Assembly: GCA_913031145.1 (NCBI GenBank) | Contig: CAJWCO010000006.1 | Coordinates: 24,503 to 88,502, forward strand | DNA length: 64,000 nt | Direction of reading: 5' to 3' | Origin: an uncultured Cellvibrionales bacterium | GTDB lineage: Bacteria; Pseudomonadota; Gammaproteobacteria; Pseudomonadales; Porticoccaceae | Part shown: piece by piece, positions 19,236-28,878 of the stretch | Position numbering within the stretch: position 1 is the first letter of the stretch | Layout of the letters: every line of letters begins with the position of its first letter | The notes under the pieces: generated by a model | Seen by the model: the letters and a program-made list of their open reading frames with translations, nothing else | Databases searched by the model: none | What the model was told of the DNA's origin: nothing | Translations under genes and position numbers: made by a program

Positions 19236-19754
19236 TTAATCAACGGGCGGAAGGACCCGCAGTCGATCAATAATTTGTCGTATGATGTCAATTCGCATAT
19301 CCTCTCGGATCGTTCGCTCTTCTTGACTTGAAGCCATTACGTCGTTCTCTACAAATTCATAAACGCGCTCAACAGTCGCAGTTGAAGTTCCGATAAGAGA
19401 GCGGCCGTTAGTGTCTAGGATGACAAAATCGAGCTCTTCGGTCAGTTGGTATTCAGCAACACGAGCATTGGAATTTAAGGTGCTGGTGCGACGTATTCGC
19501 CGGTAGTCATTAATGACCACCGAATAATCGGGTTGATCGTCGCGACGAACCGACTCAACTCCATACAACTTTAGGGCTAACGTTAGTTCGTTTAATAATA
19601 ACTCGTTGGGTTGTTGTGAGGTGAGAAAGATCTTCCCCACGTTTTCGGGGACCACCTGCGCATCACGGAGTTGCCAGCCGCAGCCAGCGAGTAAAAAGCA
19701 GGCAAATAATACCATCTGATGGAGTGTTTTTAACGCGTGTGCTAGGACGTCCAT
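19236..19754 (-). CDS. lptE: LPS-assembly lipoprotein LptE
   Basis: The 172-residue lipoprotein has lipobox FLLAGC with the acylated cysteine at about residue 25. It is followed by the LptE-like segment GWQLRD. It plugs the LptD barrel in the outer membrane. The start ATG overlaps the leuS stop by one base (TGATG), which couples the two genes. A start at the internal methionine 14 would give a shorter signal sequence. Confidence 0.92.
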   Translation of the reverse strand: MDVLAHALKTLHQMVLFACFLLAGCGWQLRDAQVVPENVGKIFLTSQQPNELLLNELTLALKLYGVESVRRDDQPDYSVVINDYRRIRRTSTLNSNARVAEYQLTEELDFVILDTNGRSLIGTSTATVERVYEFVENDVMASSQEERTIREDMRIDIIRQIIDRLRVLPPVD

Positions 19755-22336
19755 CAGTTGGCTACTATATTTACGATTTTGCCGGGAACTACAATTAATT
19801 TTCGAATTGTTAGGTCAGCGATAAAACGTTTAACATTGGGTTCGTCAAGCGCCAATTGCTCGACAAATGCGCGCTCTGCACCGATCGCGGTGGTTATTTT
19901 ACCGCGTACTTTACCATTGACTTGAACCATTATTTGCTGTGAATCAACCGCTAAGGCGGTGGCGTCCACTGCGGGCCATGATGTGTCCGCTATGGCGCCT
20001 GAGTATCCAAGCTGGCCCCATAAAGCATGACAGATATGTGGGGTAATAGGTGCGAGTAACAGCACGCTGTTAGTTAGGGCCTCGAAGCGGACAGCAACGC
20101 TTTGCGGGTCGTTACCTTCGAGCTTAACTGTATGATTTATCAATTCCATGATTGCGGCTATCGCTGTGTTAAATGTATTACGGCGACCATAATCGTCGCT
20201 AACTTTGGAAATGGTCAAATGGATTTTACGGCGTAAATCTGTTTGCTCGACACTTAATGCGCTAGCATCGCATCGAGTTTTTTGATCTGGCCAGTTGTGT
20301 TCCACGGCCAGCGTCCACAATCGACGTAAAAACCGTGCAGCGCCAGCCACTCCCTCATCATTCCACTCGAGGGTTTGCTCAGGTGGGGCGGCAAACATCG
20401 TAAACAGTCGGACTGTGTCTGCACCGTAGCGTTCGATAGTGGCTTGAGGGTCGACGCCATTATTTTTCGACTTCGACATTTTCGTCATTCCGCCGCTGTG
20501 CACCGAAGCCCCGCTCTTAATGTCGGTTGCGCTAGAGATCTTGCCCTTTTCGTCTCGCTCAATGTGAACGTCAGCGGGAGCCACCCATTGCTTACGACCC
20601 TCACTGTCTCTATAGAAAGATTCAGCTAGGACCATGCCTTGACAAAGAAGTTTTTTGAAGGGCTCCGGGCTGTCTACTAGACCTTCGTCACGCATGAGTT
20701 TGTGAAAGAAACGCGCGTAAAGCAAGTGCAGGATCGCATGTTCAATGCCACCCACGTATTGGTCTACGGGGAGCCAGTAATTTGCCAAAGCCGGTTCCAG
20801 CATCCTGTTTTCAGCCCCTGGACACGTGAATCGTGCGTAGTACCAAGACGATTCCATAAAGGTGTCGAAGGTGTCTGTTTCGCGCTCTACGCGTTGGTTG
20901 TCAATCTCGCTGAGACGCCAAGCCGGATCTGATTTTAGGGGTGATTGGACTCCGTCCATTGTGACGTCTTCGGGAAGTAATACGGGTAATCGATCGAGCG
21001 GAACAGGTATTTCCCCTCCATCGGGCAAGTTATACATGGGGATCGGCGCTCCCCAGTAGCGTTGACGGCTCACCCCCCAGTCACGTAACCGATAACGTGT
21101 TGTAACATTGCCTAACTTCTGGCTTTCCAGGGTCTTTGCGATGGCGTCGAATGCGGCTTCGAAATCGAGGCCATCGTATTTTCCCGAATTTTTCAGCGTG
21201 CCTTTTAGTGTGGTTGCTAGGTCCCCTTCGGTCTGACCTTCGATGACCCACTTTTTCGGTAACTGATATTTTTCGGCAAAATCATAATCGCGCTGGTCAT
21301 GCGCAGGAACTGCCATAACAGCGCCTGACCCATATTCCATTAATACATAATTAGCGATCCATACTGGAATTTTTTCTCCAGTGAGCGGATGAGTGACGAC
21401 AGTGCCTGTATCAAAGCCCAGTTTTTCTGCGCTGGCCATGTCTGCTTCAGTCGTTTTTTGCGCGCCGCACTGCTTTAGAAACTTTTGCAACGATGTGTTG
21501 TTGGCGCTTAATTGAATCGCTATTGGGTGTTGCGGAGCTAAACTTACGTAGGTAACGCCCATCAGGGTATCGGGGCGCGTAGTGTAGACTTCGAGGGTTC
21601 GATAGTCGGCGATCACCTCGTTCATGGGAAAGTGGATATTGATACCGCGACTTTTTCCTATCCAATTCCGTTGCATGGTGACCACCTGCTCGGGCCAGTC
21701 GACCAACTTATCCAGATCATCGAGTAACTGCTCCGCGTAATCAGTGATGCGAATAAACCATTGAGGGATTTCTCTTTGTTCAACTCTCGTGTCGCAACGC
21801 CAGCAGCAGTCTCCGATCACTTGCTCATTGGCGAGAACGGTTTGGTCTTTAGGACACCAATTAACAGCGCTGGTTTTTTTGTAAACTAAACCTTTTTCAT
21901 AAAGGCGTGTAAAAAACCACTGCTCCCACTTGTAATAATCGGGCTGGCATGTGCTCAACTCGCGTGACCAGTCAATACCAAAACCTAATGATTTGAGTTG
22001 TTGGCGCATGTACGCGATGTTCTCATACGTCCAGCTTGCAGGGGCCGTATTATTCTGCAGCGCAGCATTTTCGGCGGGCAAACCAAACGCATCCCACCCC
22101 ATCGGGTGTAAAACATTCTTGCCCAGCATCCGCTGATAACGAGCGATCACATCTGAAATGGTGTAGTTTCGAACGTGCCCCATGTGGAGTTTACCGCTGG
22201 GGTAGGGGAACATCGCTAGGCAGTAGAACTTCTCTTTCTGTGGGTCTTCGAACGCTTTAAAGGTCTCAGCGTCTGTCCAGTACTGCTGGGCTTCGCGCTC
22301 AATTTTAGCGGGGTTATAGGGCTCTGGGGTTTTCAT
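19754..22336 (-). CDS. leuS: Leucyl-tRNA synthetase
   Basis: From the ATG at 22336 ([13 protein letters not shown]) the product is 860 residues, the same as the E. coli enzyme. The ORF extends 18 codons further upstream without family-like sequence. The class I HIGH motif appears as HMGH within [14 protein letters not shown] near residue 50. The KMSKS motif is [16 protein letters not shown] near residue 620. A CP1 editing domain lies between them. Confidence 0.98.
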   Translation of the reverse strand: MKTPEPYNPAKIEREAQQYWTDAETFKAFEDPQKEKFYCLAMFPYPSGKLHMGHVRNYTISDVIARYQRMLGKNVLHPMGWDAFGLPAENAALQNNTAPASWTYENIAYMRQQLKSLGFGIDWSRELSTCQPDYYKWEQWFFTRLYEKGLVYKKTSAVNWCPKDQTVLANEQVIGDCCWRCDTRVEQREIPQWFIRITDYAEQLLDDLDKLVDWPEQVVTMQRNWIGKSRGINIHFPMNEVIADYRTLEVYTTRPDTLMGVTYVSLAPQHPIAIQLSANNTSLQKFLKQCGAQKTTEADMASAEKLGFDTGTVVTHPLTGEKIPVWIANYVLMEYGSGAVMAVPAHDQRDYDFAEKYQLPKKWVIEGQTEGDLATTLKGTLKNSGKYDGLDFEAAFDAIAKTLESQKLGNVTTRYRLRDWGVSRQRYWGAPIPMYNLPDGGEIPVPLDRLPVLLPEDVTMDGVQSPLKSDPAWRLSEIDNQRVERETDTFDTFMESSWYYARFTCPGAENRMLEPALANYWLPVDQYVGGIEHAILHLLYARFFHKLMRDEGLVDSPEPFKKLLCQGMVLAESFYRDSEGRKQWVAPADVHIERDEKGKISSATDIKSGASVHSGGMTKMSKSKNNGVDPQATIERYGADTVRLFTMFAAPPEQTLEWNDEGVAGAARFLRRLWTLAVEHNWPDQKTRCDASALSVEQTDLRRKIHLTISKVSDDYGRRNTFNTAIAAIMELINHTVKLEGNDPQSVAVRFEALTNSVLLLAPITPHICHALWGQLGYSGAIADTSWPAVDATALAVDSQQIMVQVNGKVRGKITTAIGAERAFVEQLALDEPNVKRFIADLTIRKLIVVPGKIVNIVAN

Positions 22337-22463
22337 GACGGGCCATTTTGATAAGTAATTGCGGCCAGTTATAGCGCGCTGAAGCCGCAATTATAGGCGA
22401 TTAATGGAGCCTCCACCAAGCGCCATCGCACTGACGTGCGTCTTCCTCGCCGTCAGCATTGCA

Positions 22464-23015
22464 TCAGCTGGCGGTGCGTTTTGGAATACCTAACTCGTTT
22501 AGTTTAGAGGCCATGTCTTGAGCTGAGGACGCGGGTTGGACGTCACGATCCACAAAAAGAATTTTACCATCCTTGCCAATATAAAAGGTGTGACGTTTTG
22601 CAAACAGACCCATTGAGAGAACGCCGTAATCGCGTGCTGCCTGTTTGTCAGGATCACTTAACAACGGGAAGTCGGCTGCGTACTGAGCGGCGAACTCCTT
22701 ATTTTTTTCAATGGGGTCAACGCTTGCCATAAAGTAGGCAACTTCGAGGTCTTTAAGTAAATGGCCGTTTTCAGCAAGCGATTTACACTCGATAGTGCAG
22801 CCCCGAGTGAACGCAAATGGGTACCATGCCAAAACGACCGCTTGTTGTTTGAGTAACTCGCTCAGTTGGTAGGTTTTTCCATCGGTTGCTTGCAGTTTGA
22901 AATCCGGCGCTTGGTCTCCAATCTCAAGGGCTAATGCCGATGAAACAAGGCTAATAACCATCAATACAAACGCCGCACTGCGCAATCCCGCTCGATAAAT
23001 TTTAACTGATCGCAT
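22464..23015 (-). CDS. Exported peroxiredoxin, AhpC/TSA-BCP type
   Basis: The 183-residue protein has a predicted signal sequence (about residues 1-30, ending SSALA). The peroxiredoxin fold follows, starting EIGDQAPDFKLQATDG. The active site is FTRGCTIECKS: a peroxidatic cysteine with a second cysteine four residues later, as in atypical 2-Cys bacterioferritin-comigratory proteins. It likely removes peroxides in the periplasm or at the membrane. It sits between lnt and leuS on the same strand, an insertion compared with the E. coli order. Confidence 0.85.
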   Translation of the reverse strand: MRSVKIYRAGLRSAAFVLMVISLVSSALALEIGDQAPDFKLQATDGKTYQLSELLKQQAVVLAWYPFAFTRGCTIECKSLAENGHLLKDLEVAYFMASVDPIEKNKEFAAQYAADFPLLSDPDKQAARDYGVLSMGLFAKRHTFYIGKDGKILFVDRDVQPASSAQDMASKLNELGIPKRTAS

Positions 23016-23061
23016 CGCTGTCTACTCCCTTAAAAAAACTTTTTTCCGGCTTCGGCCACCT

Positions 23062-24549
23062 TCAGGCTTTTGTTTTAGTTCGCCATAGTCCGGCCATAAT
23101 GGCAACGCATAGGCTAATGCACGGCCAAGAACCCCACATCGAGAAGACCGTTTGGCCTTTCCGAGGTTGTATTTTACCGGCAAGTTCCCCAGCGGCAAAG
23201 GCAGGAATACTTCCGGTGACTTTACCTTTATGGTCGACCAACGCGGTTAGCCCGTTGTTGGTCGCGCGTACTAAAGGCTTAGCGTTTTCGAGTGCTCGCA
23301 TTTGCGCCATTTGCAGGTGTTGTGGCAGGGCTAACGAATCACCAAACCACGTATCATTACTCACAGTCAGCATGAATGACGCGCCTTTAGACATACGCGC
23401 CACAAGGTCTGGGTAGACCACTTCATAACAAATCGCCGTCGCGATTCCGCGGTCGTCGATTCGCAGTAACGGTTGTTCCGCCGCGCCGCGTACGAAATTT
23501 GACATGGGTAAATCAAAAAAAGACATGACGCCGCGCAACGTGTCTTCCAAAGGCACGTACTCGCCAAAGGGCACTAACCTCGTTTTGTTATATTGTGCGG
23601 AGTTTGCGCCAATTGACAATAACGAGTTGTAAAACTGGTTGGTCTTATCGTCAAAAGTGGGGATTCCAGTTATCAGCGTAGTATTGCTTTTTAGTGCGCG
23701 GCGCTTTAGTTCCTCTAAAAAAGCGGGTATGCGTTGTGGCACGGCGGGAATGGCGGCTTCAGGCCAAACAATTAAATCCTGCCCCCAATGCGTTAGAGAT
23801 TGTGCGTTCATTTTTTCAAGGATTATTCTCTGACTGCGGGCAGACCATTTCTCGCCTTGCGGTATATTGGGTTGAATCAATGTCACCGACAGTTCCGGGC
23901 CATCGAGCTGCGTCCAACGGATGTGTTGTAACGGGTAGCCAGAGACAATCAGCACTGCAATCGCTGCTGTACAGCGCCGCCAAACGAGACTTCTGGTGGA
24001 TCCTTGAAGGGCATGTGCGCCGCAAGCGGCAGCCATCGCTGTGATAAAGCTAAGCCAGAATATACCTCCGATCGGAGCCCAACCGCCCACCCAGGTGGAG
24101 AGATGGCTATAGCCGACAAACAGCCAAGGGAAGCCAGTTAACAACCAACTTCGCAACCACTCGCCAAGAACCCACAGCGCAGGAAAAGCCAACAGTGTCC
24201 AAGATCTATTCTGCGGCACAAGTGACCATGCGAAAAAAGGCAGCGAACTGACGACGGCGAGAAAGGCACAAAAAAGTAGGGTTGCGATTAGAGCCAGTGG
24301 CGCAGCCACAAAGCCATGTTCATGGATACTGATATACAGCCAGCTGACGCCACTTAAAAATAGGCCCAGATTGAAACAAACAGCACTAAAATAAACGGAG
24401 TTCGTTGTTTTTTCAGTGATGTAGTAACACAGCGCTGCTAGGCTGACAATTGCCAACGGCCATATATCATAAGGGGCTAATGCAAAGGGTGCGAGTGCAC
24501 CAAATACAAACAAGATGCCGCTCTCGCGCACTGCGCGCGGGATTTTCAT
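23062..24549 (-). CDS. lnt: Apolipoprotein N-acyltransferase
   Basis: The 495-residue inner-membrane enzyme adds the third acyl chain to the N-terminal cysteine of lipoproteins. The N-terminal half has about six to seven membrane segments. The periplasmic nitrilase domain (about residues 220-470) contains the catalytic triad contexts: Glu in VWPEAAIP, Lys in YNKTRLVPFGEY and Cys in ATAICYEVVYPD. It overlaps corC by four bases. Confidence 0.97.
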   Translation of the reverse strand: MKIPRAVRESGILFVFGALAPFALAPYDIWPLAIVSLAALCYYITEKTTNSVYFSAVCFNLGLFLSGVSWLYISIHEHGFVAAPLALIATLLFCAFLAVVSSLPFFAWSLVPQNRSWTLLAFPALWVLGEWLRSWLLTGFPWLFVGYSHLSTWVGGWAPIGGIFWLSFITAMAAACGAHALQGSTRSLVWRRCTAAIAVLIVSGYPLQHIRWTQLDGPELSVTLIQPNIPQGEKWSARSQRIILEKMNAQSLTHWGQDLIVWPEAAIPAVPQRIPAFLEELKRRALKSNTTLITGIPTFDDKTNQFYNSLLSIGANSAQYNKTRLVPFGEYVPLEDTLRGVMSFFDLPMSNFVRGAAEQPLLRIDDRGIATAICYEVVYPDLVARMSKGASFMLTVSNDTWFGDSLALPQHLQMAQMRALENAKPLVRATNNGLTALVDHKGKVTGSIPAFAAGELAGKIQPRKGQTVFSMWGSWPCISLCVAIMAGLWRTKTKA

Positions 24550-25388
24550 AGGGGGTTTTTGCGTACGTCCACTGTGATGATTTTGCGCCGATCGGCAGCA
24601 GTCACCGTAATGTTAAAGCCAAAAATGTCAATCTGCTCGTTGATTTCCGGTAATCTTCCAAAGGCTTGAATAACCAAACCACCCACCGTGTCACATTCGT
24701 CATCTGACAAACCAACATCAAAGTACTCGTTAAAAATTTCAATGTCAGTAATGGCATCGACGGAAAAGCAGTTATCCGACACTTTCTGTATTGGATCTTT
24801 TTCTTCCTCGTCTGTTTCGTCTTCTATTTCGCCAACAATTTCTTCGAGAATATCCTCGATCGTCAAAAGTCCAGACACGCCGCCATATTCGTCGACCACG
24901 ATCGCCATGTGATAACGATGCTCGCGAAATTCCTTGAGCAACACATCAAGACGCTTGCTCTCTGGAATAATTGTTGCAGGTCGCAATAACGACGACAGAT
25001 CAAAAGTCTCTTTACCTTTGGATAACAGTAACAACAATTCTTTGGCTAAAAGAATACCTGCGATGTCATCAGAGGACTCTCCTACTACCGGAAACCTGGA
25101 GTGTTGTGACTTGATCACGATATCCAGAATCTCGTCGAGAGTCATGTCGTGCTCAAGGCCCACCATCTGCGAGCGTGGAATCATAATTTCACGCGCCTGC
25201 AAGTCAGACACTTTTAGAGCGCCTTCCATAATATGCAGAACACCTGGGTCGATGATCGAGGCGCTCTGTGCATTGCGTAACATTTCAGCGACTTCATTGC
25301 TGCTGGAGGGCCGCGGGAAAAAAGACCGAGCCCAACGCTTGAACCATGCGAGTTTTCGGGGGCTATTTTTTGTCGTTTGCTCGTTCAT
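24546..25388 (-). CDS. corC: CorC/HlyC-family CBS-domain protein (YbeX)
   Basis: The 280-residue cytosolic protein has two CBS domains (about residues 65-185), with MIPRSQMVGL and the segment VVDEYGGVSGLLTIEDILEE. A C-terminal transporter-associated CorC_HlyC domain (about residues 200-278) follows. Family members are linked to Mg/Co efflux and, in E. coli, ribosome-related phenotypes. It sits between ybeY and lnt as in E. coli. Confidence 0.93.
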   Translation of the reverse strand: MNEQTTKNSPRKLAWFKRWARSFFPRPSSSNEVAEMLRNAQSASIIDPGVLHIMEGALKVSDLQAREIMIPRSQMVGLEHDMTLDEILDIVIKSQHSRFPVVGESSDDIAGILLAKELLLLLSKGKETFDLSSLLRPATIIPESKRLDVLLKEFREHRYHMAIVVDEYGGVSGLLTIEDILEEIVGEIEDETDEEEKDPIQKVSDNCFSVDAITDIEIFNEYFDVGLSDDECDTVGGLVIQAFGRLPEINEQIDIFGFNITVTAADRRKIITVDVRKNPL

Positions 25389-25393
25389 GTTTG

Positions 25394-25852
25394 CTACAAT
25401 GGAACGCCTGCCTCGTAGGGTGGTGGGTAATCGAGCCCGTTAAGAATCTCCGTTTCTAGGGATTCCATCTGTTCGGCATCGGTTTCAACGACATGGTCAT
25501 GACCCAGAAGATGCAGGACACCATGTACCATAATATGTGCCCAGTGCGCCTCAGTCGACTTGTTTTGCTGGCTGGCTTCACGGCTTATTACTGGCGCACA
25601 GATGACGACATCGCCCAAAAAGGGGATCGGTTCAGGCGTTTCCGCATCGCAGGGAAAAGACAGCACATTGGTTGCACCGGTCACGCCCCGGAACTGATGA
25701 TTCAGTGCGCCACTCTCTGTCTCGTCGACAATGCGCAACGTTATTTCATTGACATTAGGCGTTCCACCGCCGGCTTTAAACGCGGCGGATGCCCACATGA
25801 GAAATTGTGTGTCGCCGGGTATATCGCCCTCACAGGCGCATTGGATCTGCAT
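25394..25852 (-). CDS. ybeY: Endoribonuclease YbeY
   Basis: The 152-residue metalloprotein has the zinc-binding motif HGVLHLLGHDH near residues 113-123. It takes part in 16S rRNA 3' maturation and ribosome quality control. The start at 25852 (MQIQCACEG) is chosen because GGGAGG lies six bases upstream. An ATG at 25885 overlapping the phoH stop and a longer ORF to 25981 are less likely. Confidence 0.93.
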   Translation of the reverse strand: MQIQCACEGDIPGDTQFLMWASAAFKAGGGTPNVNEITLRIVDETESGALNHQFRGVTGATNVLSFPCDAETPEPIPFLGDVVICAPVISREASQQNKSTEAHWAHIMVHGVLHLLGHDHVVETDAEQMESLETEILNGLDYPPPYEAGVPL

Positions 25853-25877
25853 TTTAACCTCCCAAACTGCATCGTTT

Positions 25878-26933
25878 CTAGACGCCATTTTCGTAAGCAT
25901 CATAAGCATCAACGATTGATTGTACGATGGCATGCCTAACAACATCTCGGCTTTGGAAGTGCGTGAAACTGATTTCTTCAACCGTTGCCAGCACCTCAGC
26001 GGCGTGACCTAATCCCGATGGCACACCGCGCGGTAGATCTATTTGCGACATGTCGCCGGTGATTACGGCAGTGGAGCCAAATCCAATGCGGGTGAGAAAC
26101 ATTTTCATTTGTTCTCGGGTGGTGTTCTGACTCTCATCGAGAATGATGTAGGCCCCGCTGAGTGTACGACCGCGCATGTAAGCTAGAGGGGCGATTTCTA
26201 TTATATTACGTTCTTGCAATTTGGTGACCGCTTCAAATCCGAGCATCTCATGCAACGCATCATAGAGCGGGCGCAGATATGGGTCGACCTTTTGGGCCAA
26301 ATCGCCGGGTAAAAAGCCGAGTCGCTCACCGGCCTCTACAGCGGGCCGCACAAGCACGATACGTTCAACCTCATCACGCAGTAGCGACTCGACTGCACAG
26401 GCTACGGCAAGATAGGTCTTGCCGGTTCCAGCCGGGCCTATGCCAAAGTTAATGTCGTGTGTTTGCAATGCGCGCACATAACGTTGTTGGTTTAAGCCGC
26501 GAGGTTTGATGTTCCCTTTTTTGGTGCGAATCACCGCGAATGTATCTACATTGGAATTGGCCGCTAACGCTTTGGCGGGTTCATTCATTATATGCTCCGG
26601 AGTTTGTTGCTGTATTTGTAAATGCACGTCGCTGGGAGATAGATCATCACATTGCGCGGTCTGCTGATATAGTTGATAGAGAATTTCCGAGGCTAACTGA
26701 GATTCGTTCGGCGACCCATAAATGTAGAGCGCATGTCCGCGATAACGAATGTCCAGCTGTAGGCGTTTTTCAATCAGCTTTATATTTTCGTCCAATTGAC
26801 CGAAGAGAGTCGCCAAACGACGCGCGTCTGCAGGGGCCAGCACAAGACTTGCTGCTGGTTGATTGGAGAGTTGTTTCAAAAGTTCGGTTTTCGCCTCAAA
26901 GCCCGCTTTTGACGACAGCATAGCGCGATCCAA
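25878..26933 (-). CDS. ybeZ: PhoH-like ATPase (YbeZ)
   Basis: The 351-residue protein has a P-loop GPAGTGKTYLA near residues 168-178. The PhoH core contains RGRTLSGAYIILDESQNTT near 255-273 and ITGDMSQIDLPRG near 295-307. It is a presumed RNA-linked ATPase that works with YbeY. An N-terminal KH-like region (residues 30-90) precedes the ATPase domain. It lies directly upstream of ybeY. Confidence 0.94.
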   Translation of the reverse strand: MDRAMLSSKAGFEAKTELLKQLSNQPAASLVLAPADARRLATLFGQLDENIKLIEKRLQLDIRYRGHALYIYGSPNESQLASEILYQLYQQTAQCDDLSPSDVHLQIQQQTPEHIMNEPAKALAANSNVDTFAVIRTKKGNIKPRGLNQQRYVRALQTHDINFGIGPAGTGKTYLAVACAVESLLRDEVERIVLVRPAVEAGERLGFLPGDLAQKVDPYLRPLYDALHEMLGFEAVTKLQERNIIEIAPLAYMRGRTLSGAYIILDESQNTTREQMKMFLTRIGFGSTAVITGDMSQIDLPRGVPSGLGHAAEVLATVEEISFTHFQSRDVVRHAIVQSIVDAYDAYENGV

Positions 26934-26997
26934 ACGGGCGGGTAAACCCTTTCAACATGGTAGATAAAATTTTTTGTTGCGTCGCGGCCTTCTCTGG

Positions 26998-28350
26998 TTA
27001 CGCGGTGGGTGGTTCGCTACACACTTTTCCACGCAGTGAGTTGGGGAGTGCCTCAGTAATCCATACGTCCACAAACCCGCCGATTAAGTTATGTTCGCTT
27101 GACGAGAAATTAACCACCCGATTGTTTTCTGTGCGTCCTTGTAATTGGCCGGGATCTTTTTTAGAAACGCCATTGACGAGTATACGTTCACGTTGTCCGA
27201 CCATGCGTCGACTGATCGTAGCTGCTTGCTTACTAATCCGCGCTTGCAATATCGCAAGCCGTTGTTTTTTTTCTTCCGGCGATGTGTCGTCATTAAGGTC
27301 TGCTGCTGGGGTGCCGGGTCTGGGGCTGAAGATAAAACTAAACGAAGTGTCGAACCCGACTTCTTCGATGAGCTTCATGGTGGCAGCGAAGTCACTTTGG
27401 CTCTCGCCAGGAAAGCCGATAATAAAGTCTGAAGAGAGGCTGATGTCGGGTCTTAAAGCACGCAAGCGGCGTATTTTCGATTTGTATTCGATGGCGGTAT
27501 GTCCACGCTTCATAGCCATCAGGATTTTGTCAGACCCACTTTGCACGGGCAGGTGCAAATGACTCACCAGTTCCGGAACTTTAGAGTAGACCTCAATGAG
27601 TGCATCGCTGAATTCAACAGGGTGAGAGGTGGTATAGCGAATCCGATCAATGCCTTTAATATTCGCAACTAAGGGGATCAGTTCAGCAAAATCGCATATA
27701 GACGCATCTGGAAGTTCGCCGCGATAGGCGTTGACGTTCTGGCCTAGTAAGTTGACTTCGCGAACGCCTTGTTCAGCGAGAGTCCTGACCTCTGACAACA
27801 CGTCGGCTGTCGGCCGGCTGACCTCTTCACCGCGCGTGTAGGGGACAACGCAAAACGCACAGTATTTTGAACAGCCTTCCATAATCGAAACAAACGCAGA
27901 TGCACCATCGGCCTCGGGTTTTGGTAGATGGTCAAATTTTTCAATTTCAGGAAAACTAATATCTACCACTGGCGACTTGCGAAATGCTTCGCTCCGCATC
28001 ATTTCGGGTAAGCGGTGCAAAGTTTGTGGGCCAAATACGAGATCTACGAATGGTGCGCGCTTGGCAATGGCTTCGCCCTCTTGGCTCGCAACACAGCCGC
28101 CGACACCGATAATGAGGTCGGGATTAGACTCTTTTAGGCGCCTCCACCGGCCCAGTTGGTGAAAGACTTTTTCTTGGGCTTTTTCGCGGATTGAGCACGT
28201 ATTTAGTAGCAAAACGTCCGCTTTGCTAGCATCATCGGTCACCACCATCTGATGGCTTTCGCTGAGCAGGTCGCGCATACGAGAAGAGTCATACTCGTTC
28301 ATCTGACAGCCATGGGTGACGATGTGCAGCTTTTTGACAGAATCATTCAT
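26998..28350 (-). CDS. miaB: tRNA-2-methylthio-N6-dimethylallyladenosine synthase
   Basis: The 450-residue radical-SAM methylthiotransferase starts at the ATG at 28350 ([18 protein letters not shown]). The N-terminal cluster cysteines are in [17 protein letters not shown] and VGGCVAS. The radical SAM motif is [15 protein letters not shown] near residue 160. A TRAM domain lies at the C-terminus. It modifies A37 of tRNAs reading UNN codons. It heads the miaB-ybeZ-ybeY-corC-lnt block. Confidence 0.97.
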   Translation of the reverse strand: MNDSVKKLHIVTHGCQMNEYDSSRMRDLLSESHQMVVTDDASKADVLLLNTCSIREKAQEKVFHQLGRWRRLKESNPDLIIGVGGCVASQEGEAIAKRAPFVDLVFGPQTLHRLPEMMRSEAFRKSPVVDISFPEIEKFDHLPKPEADGASAFVSIMEGCSKYCAFCVVPYTRGEEVSRPTADVLSEVRTLAEQGVREVNLLGQNVNAYRGELPDASICDFAELIPLVANIKGIDRIRYTTSHPVEFSDALIEVYSKVPELVSHLHLPVQSGSDKILMAMKRGHTAIEYKSKIRRLRALRPDISLSSDFIIGFPGESQSDFAATMKLIEEVGFDTSFSFIFSPRPGTPAADLNDDTSPEEKKQRLAILQARISKQAATISRRMVGQRERILVNGVSKKDPGQLQGRTENNRVVNFSSSEHNLIGGFVDVWITEALPNSLRGKVCSEPPTA

Positions 28351-28484
28351 CGTTTTTTTGCCAATAATGGGACTTCGCAGAGGTAACGCATTATAGCTCT
28401 GGCGGCCCAATTCGCAACATAAACAGGTGCGTTCCGAGGATGTTGTGCTATCATTACCACATCTTTTTACGACTGAGAAATGCC

Positions 28485-28829
28485 GTGTCTGAGACACCCT
28501 CTGAGCCCATATATCGGATCACCTTCTATAATAAAAATGACGTGTACGAAATCTATGCGAAGCATGTATTTCAAAGCGATCTCTGGGGTTTTTTAGAGAT
28601 CGAAGAATTTGTTTTTGGTGAACGCACCCAGGTGATTGTTGACCCTGCGGAAGAAAAATTAAAAACTGAGTTCGGAAGCATCAAGCGCAGCTTTATTCCC
28701 ATGCAGTCTGTCGTGCGCATTGACGAAGTTGAAAAAGAGGGTGCCTCGAAAATCACCGAAGTGAGCGGTGGTAATATAAGTTCATTCCCGTACCACGCGA
28801 TGGCTGCGGTAAAACCCAAAAAAGAATAG
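28485..28829 (+). CDS. DUF1820 family protein
   Basis: From the GTG at 28485 (after GAGAAATGCC) the product is 114 residues starting [19 protein letters not shown]. The segment [26 protein letters not shown] is characteristic of the family (given here as a landmark at residues 22-47 only). It is cytosolic and of unknown function. It is divergent from miaB and 49 bases upstream of gspE, so it may share a transcript with the secretion genes. Confidence 0.85.
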   Translation: MSETPSEPIYRITFYNKNDVYEIYAKHVFQSDLWGFLEIEEFVFGERTQVIVDPAEEKLKTEFGSIKRSFIPMQSVVRIDEVEKEGASKITEVSGGNISSFPYHAMAAVKPKKE

Positions 28830-28878
28830 GCCAGTCGCGGCTCAAAATCTGCTGACCAGCACATGAGAGGGCATCACG

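Noticed and set aside
24934..25443. Long open frame (169 codons) on the plus strand over corC
   Set aside because: It is antisense to a clearly conserved gene and its translation shows no family-like sequence.
25493..25939. 148-codon plus-strand frame over ybeY
   Set aside because: It is antisense to ybeY, whose HGVLHLLGHDH motif and ribosome-binding site are convincing.
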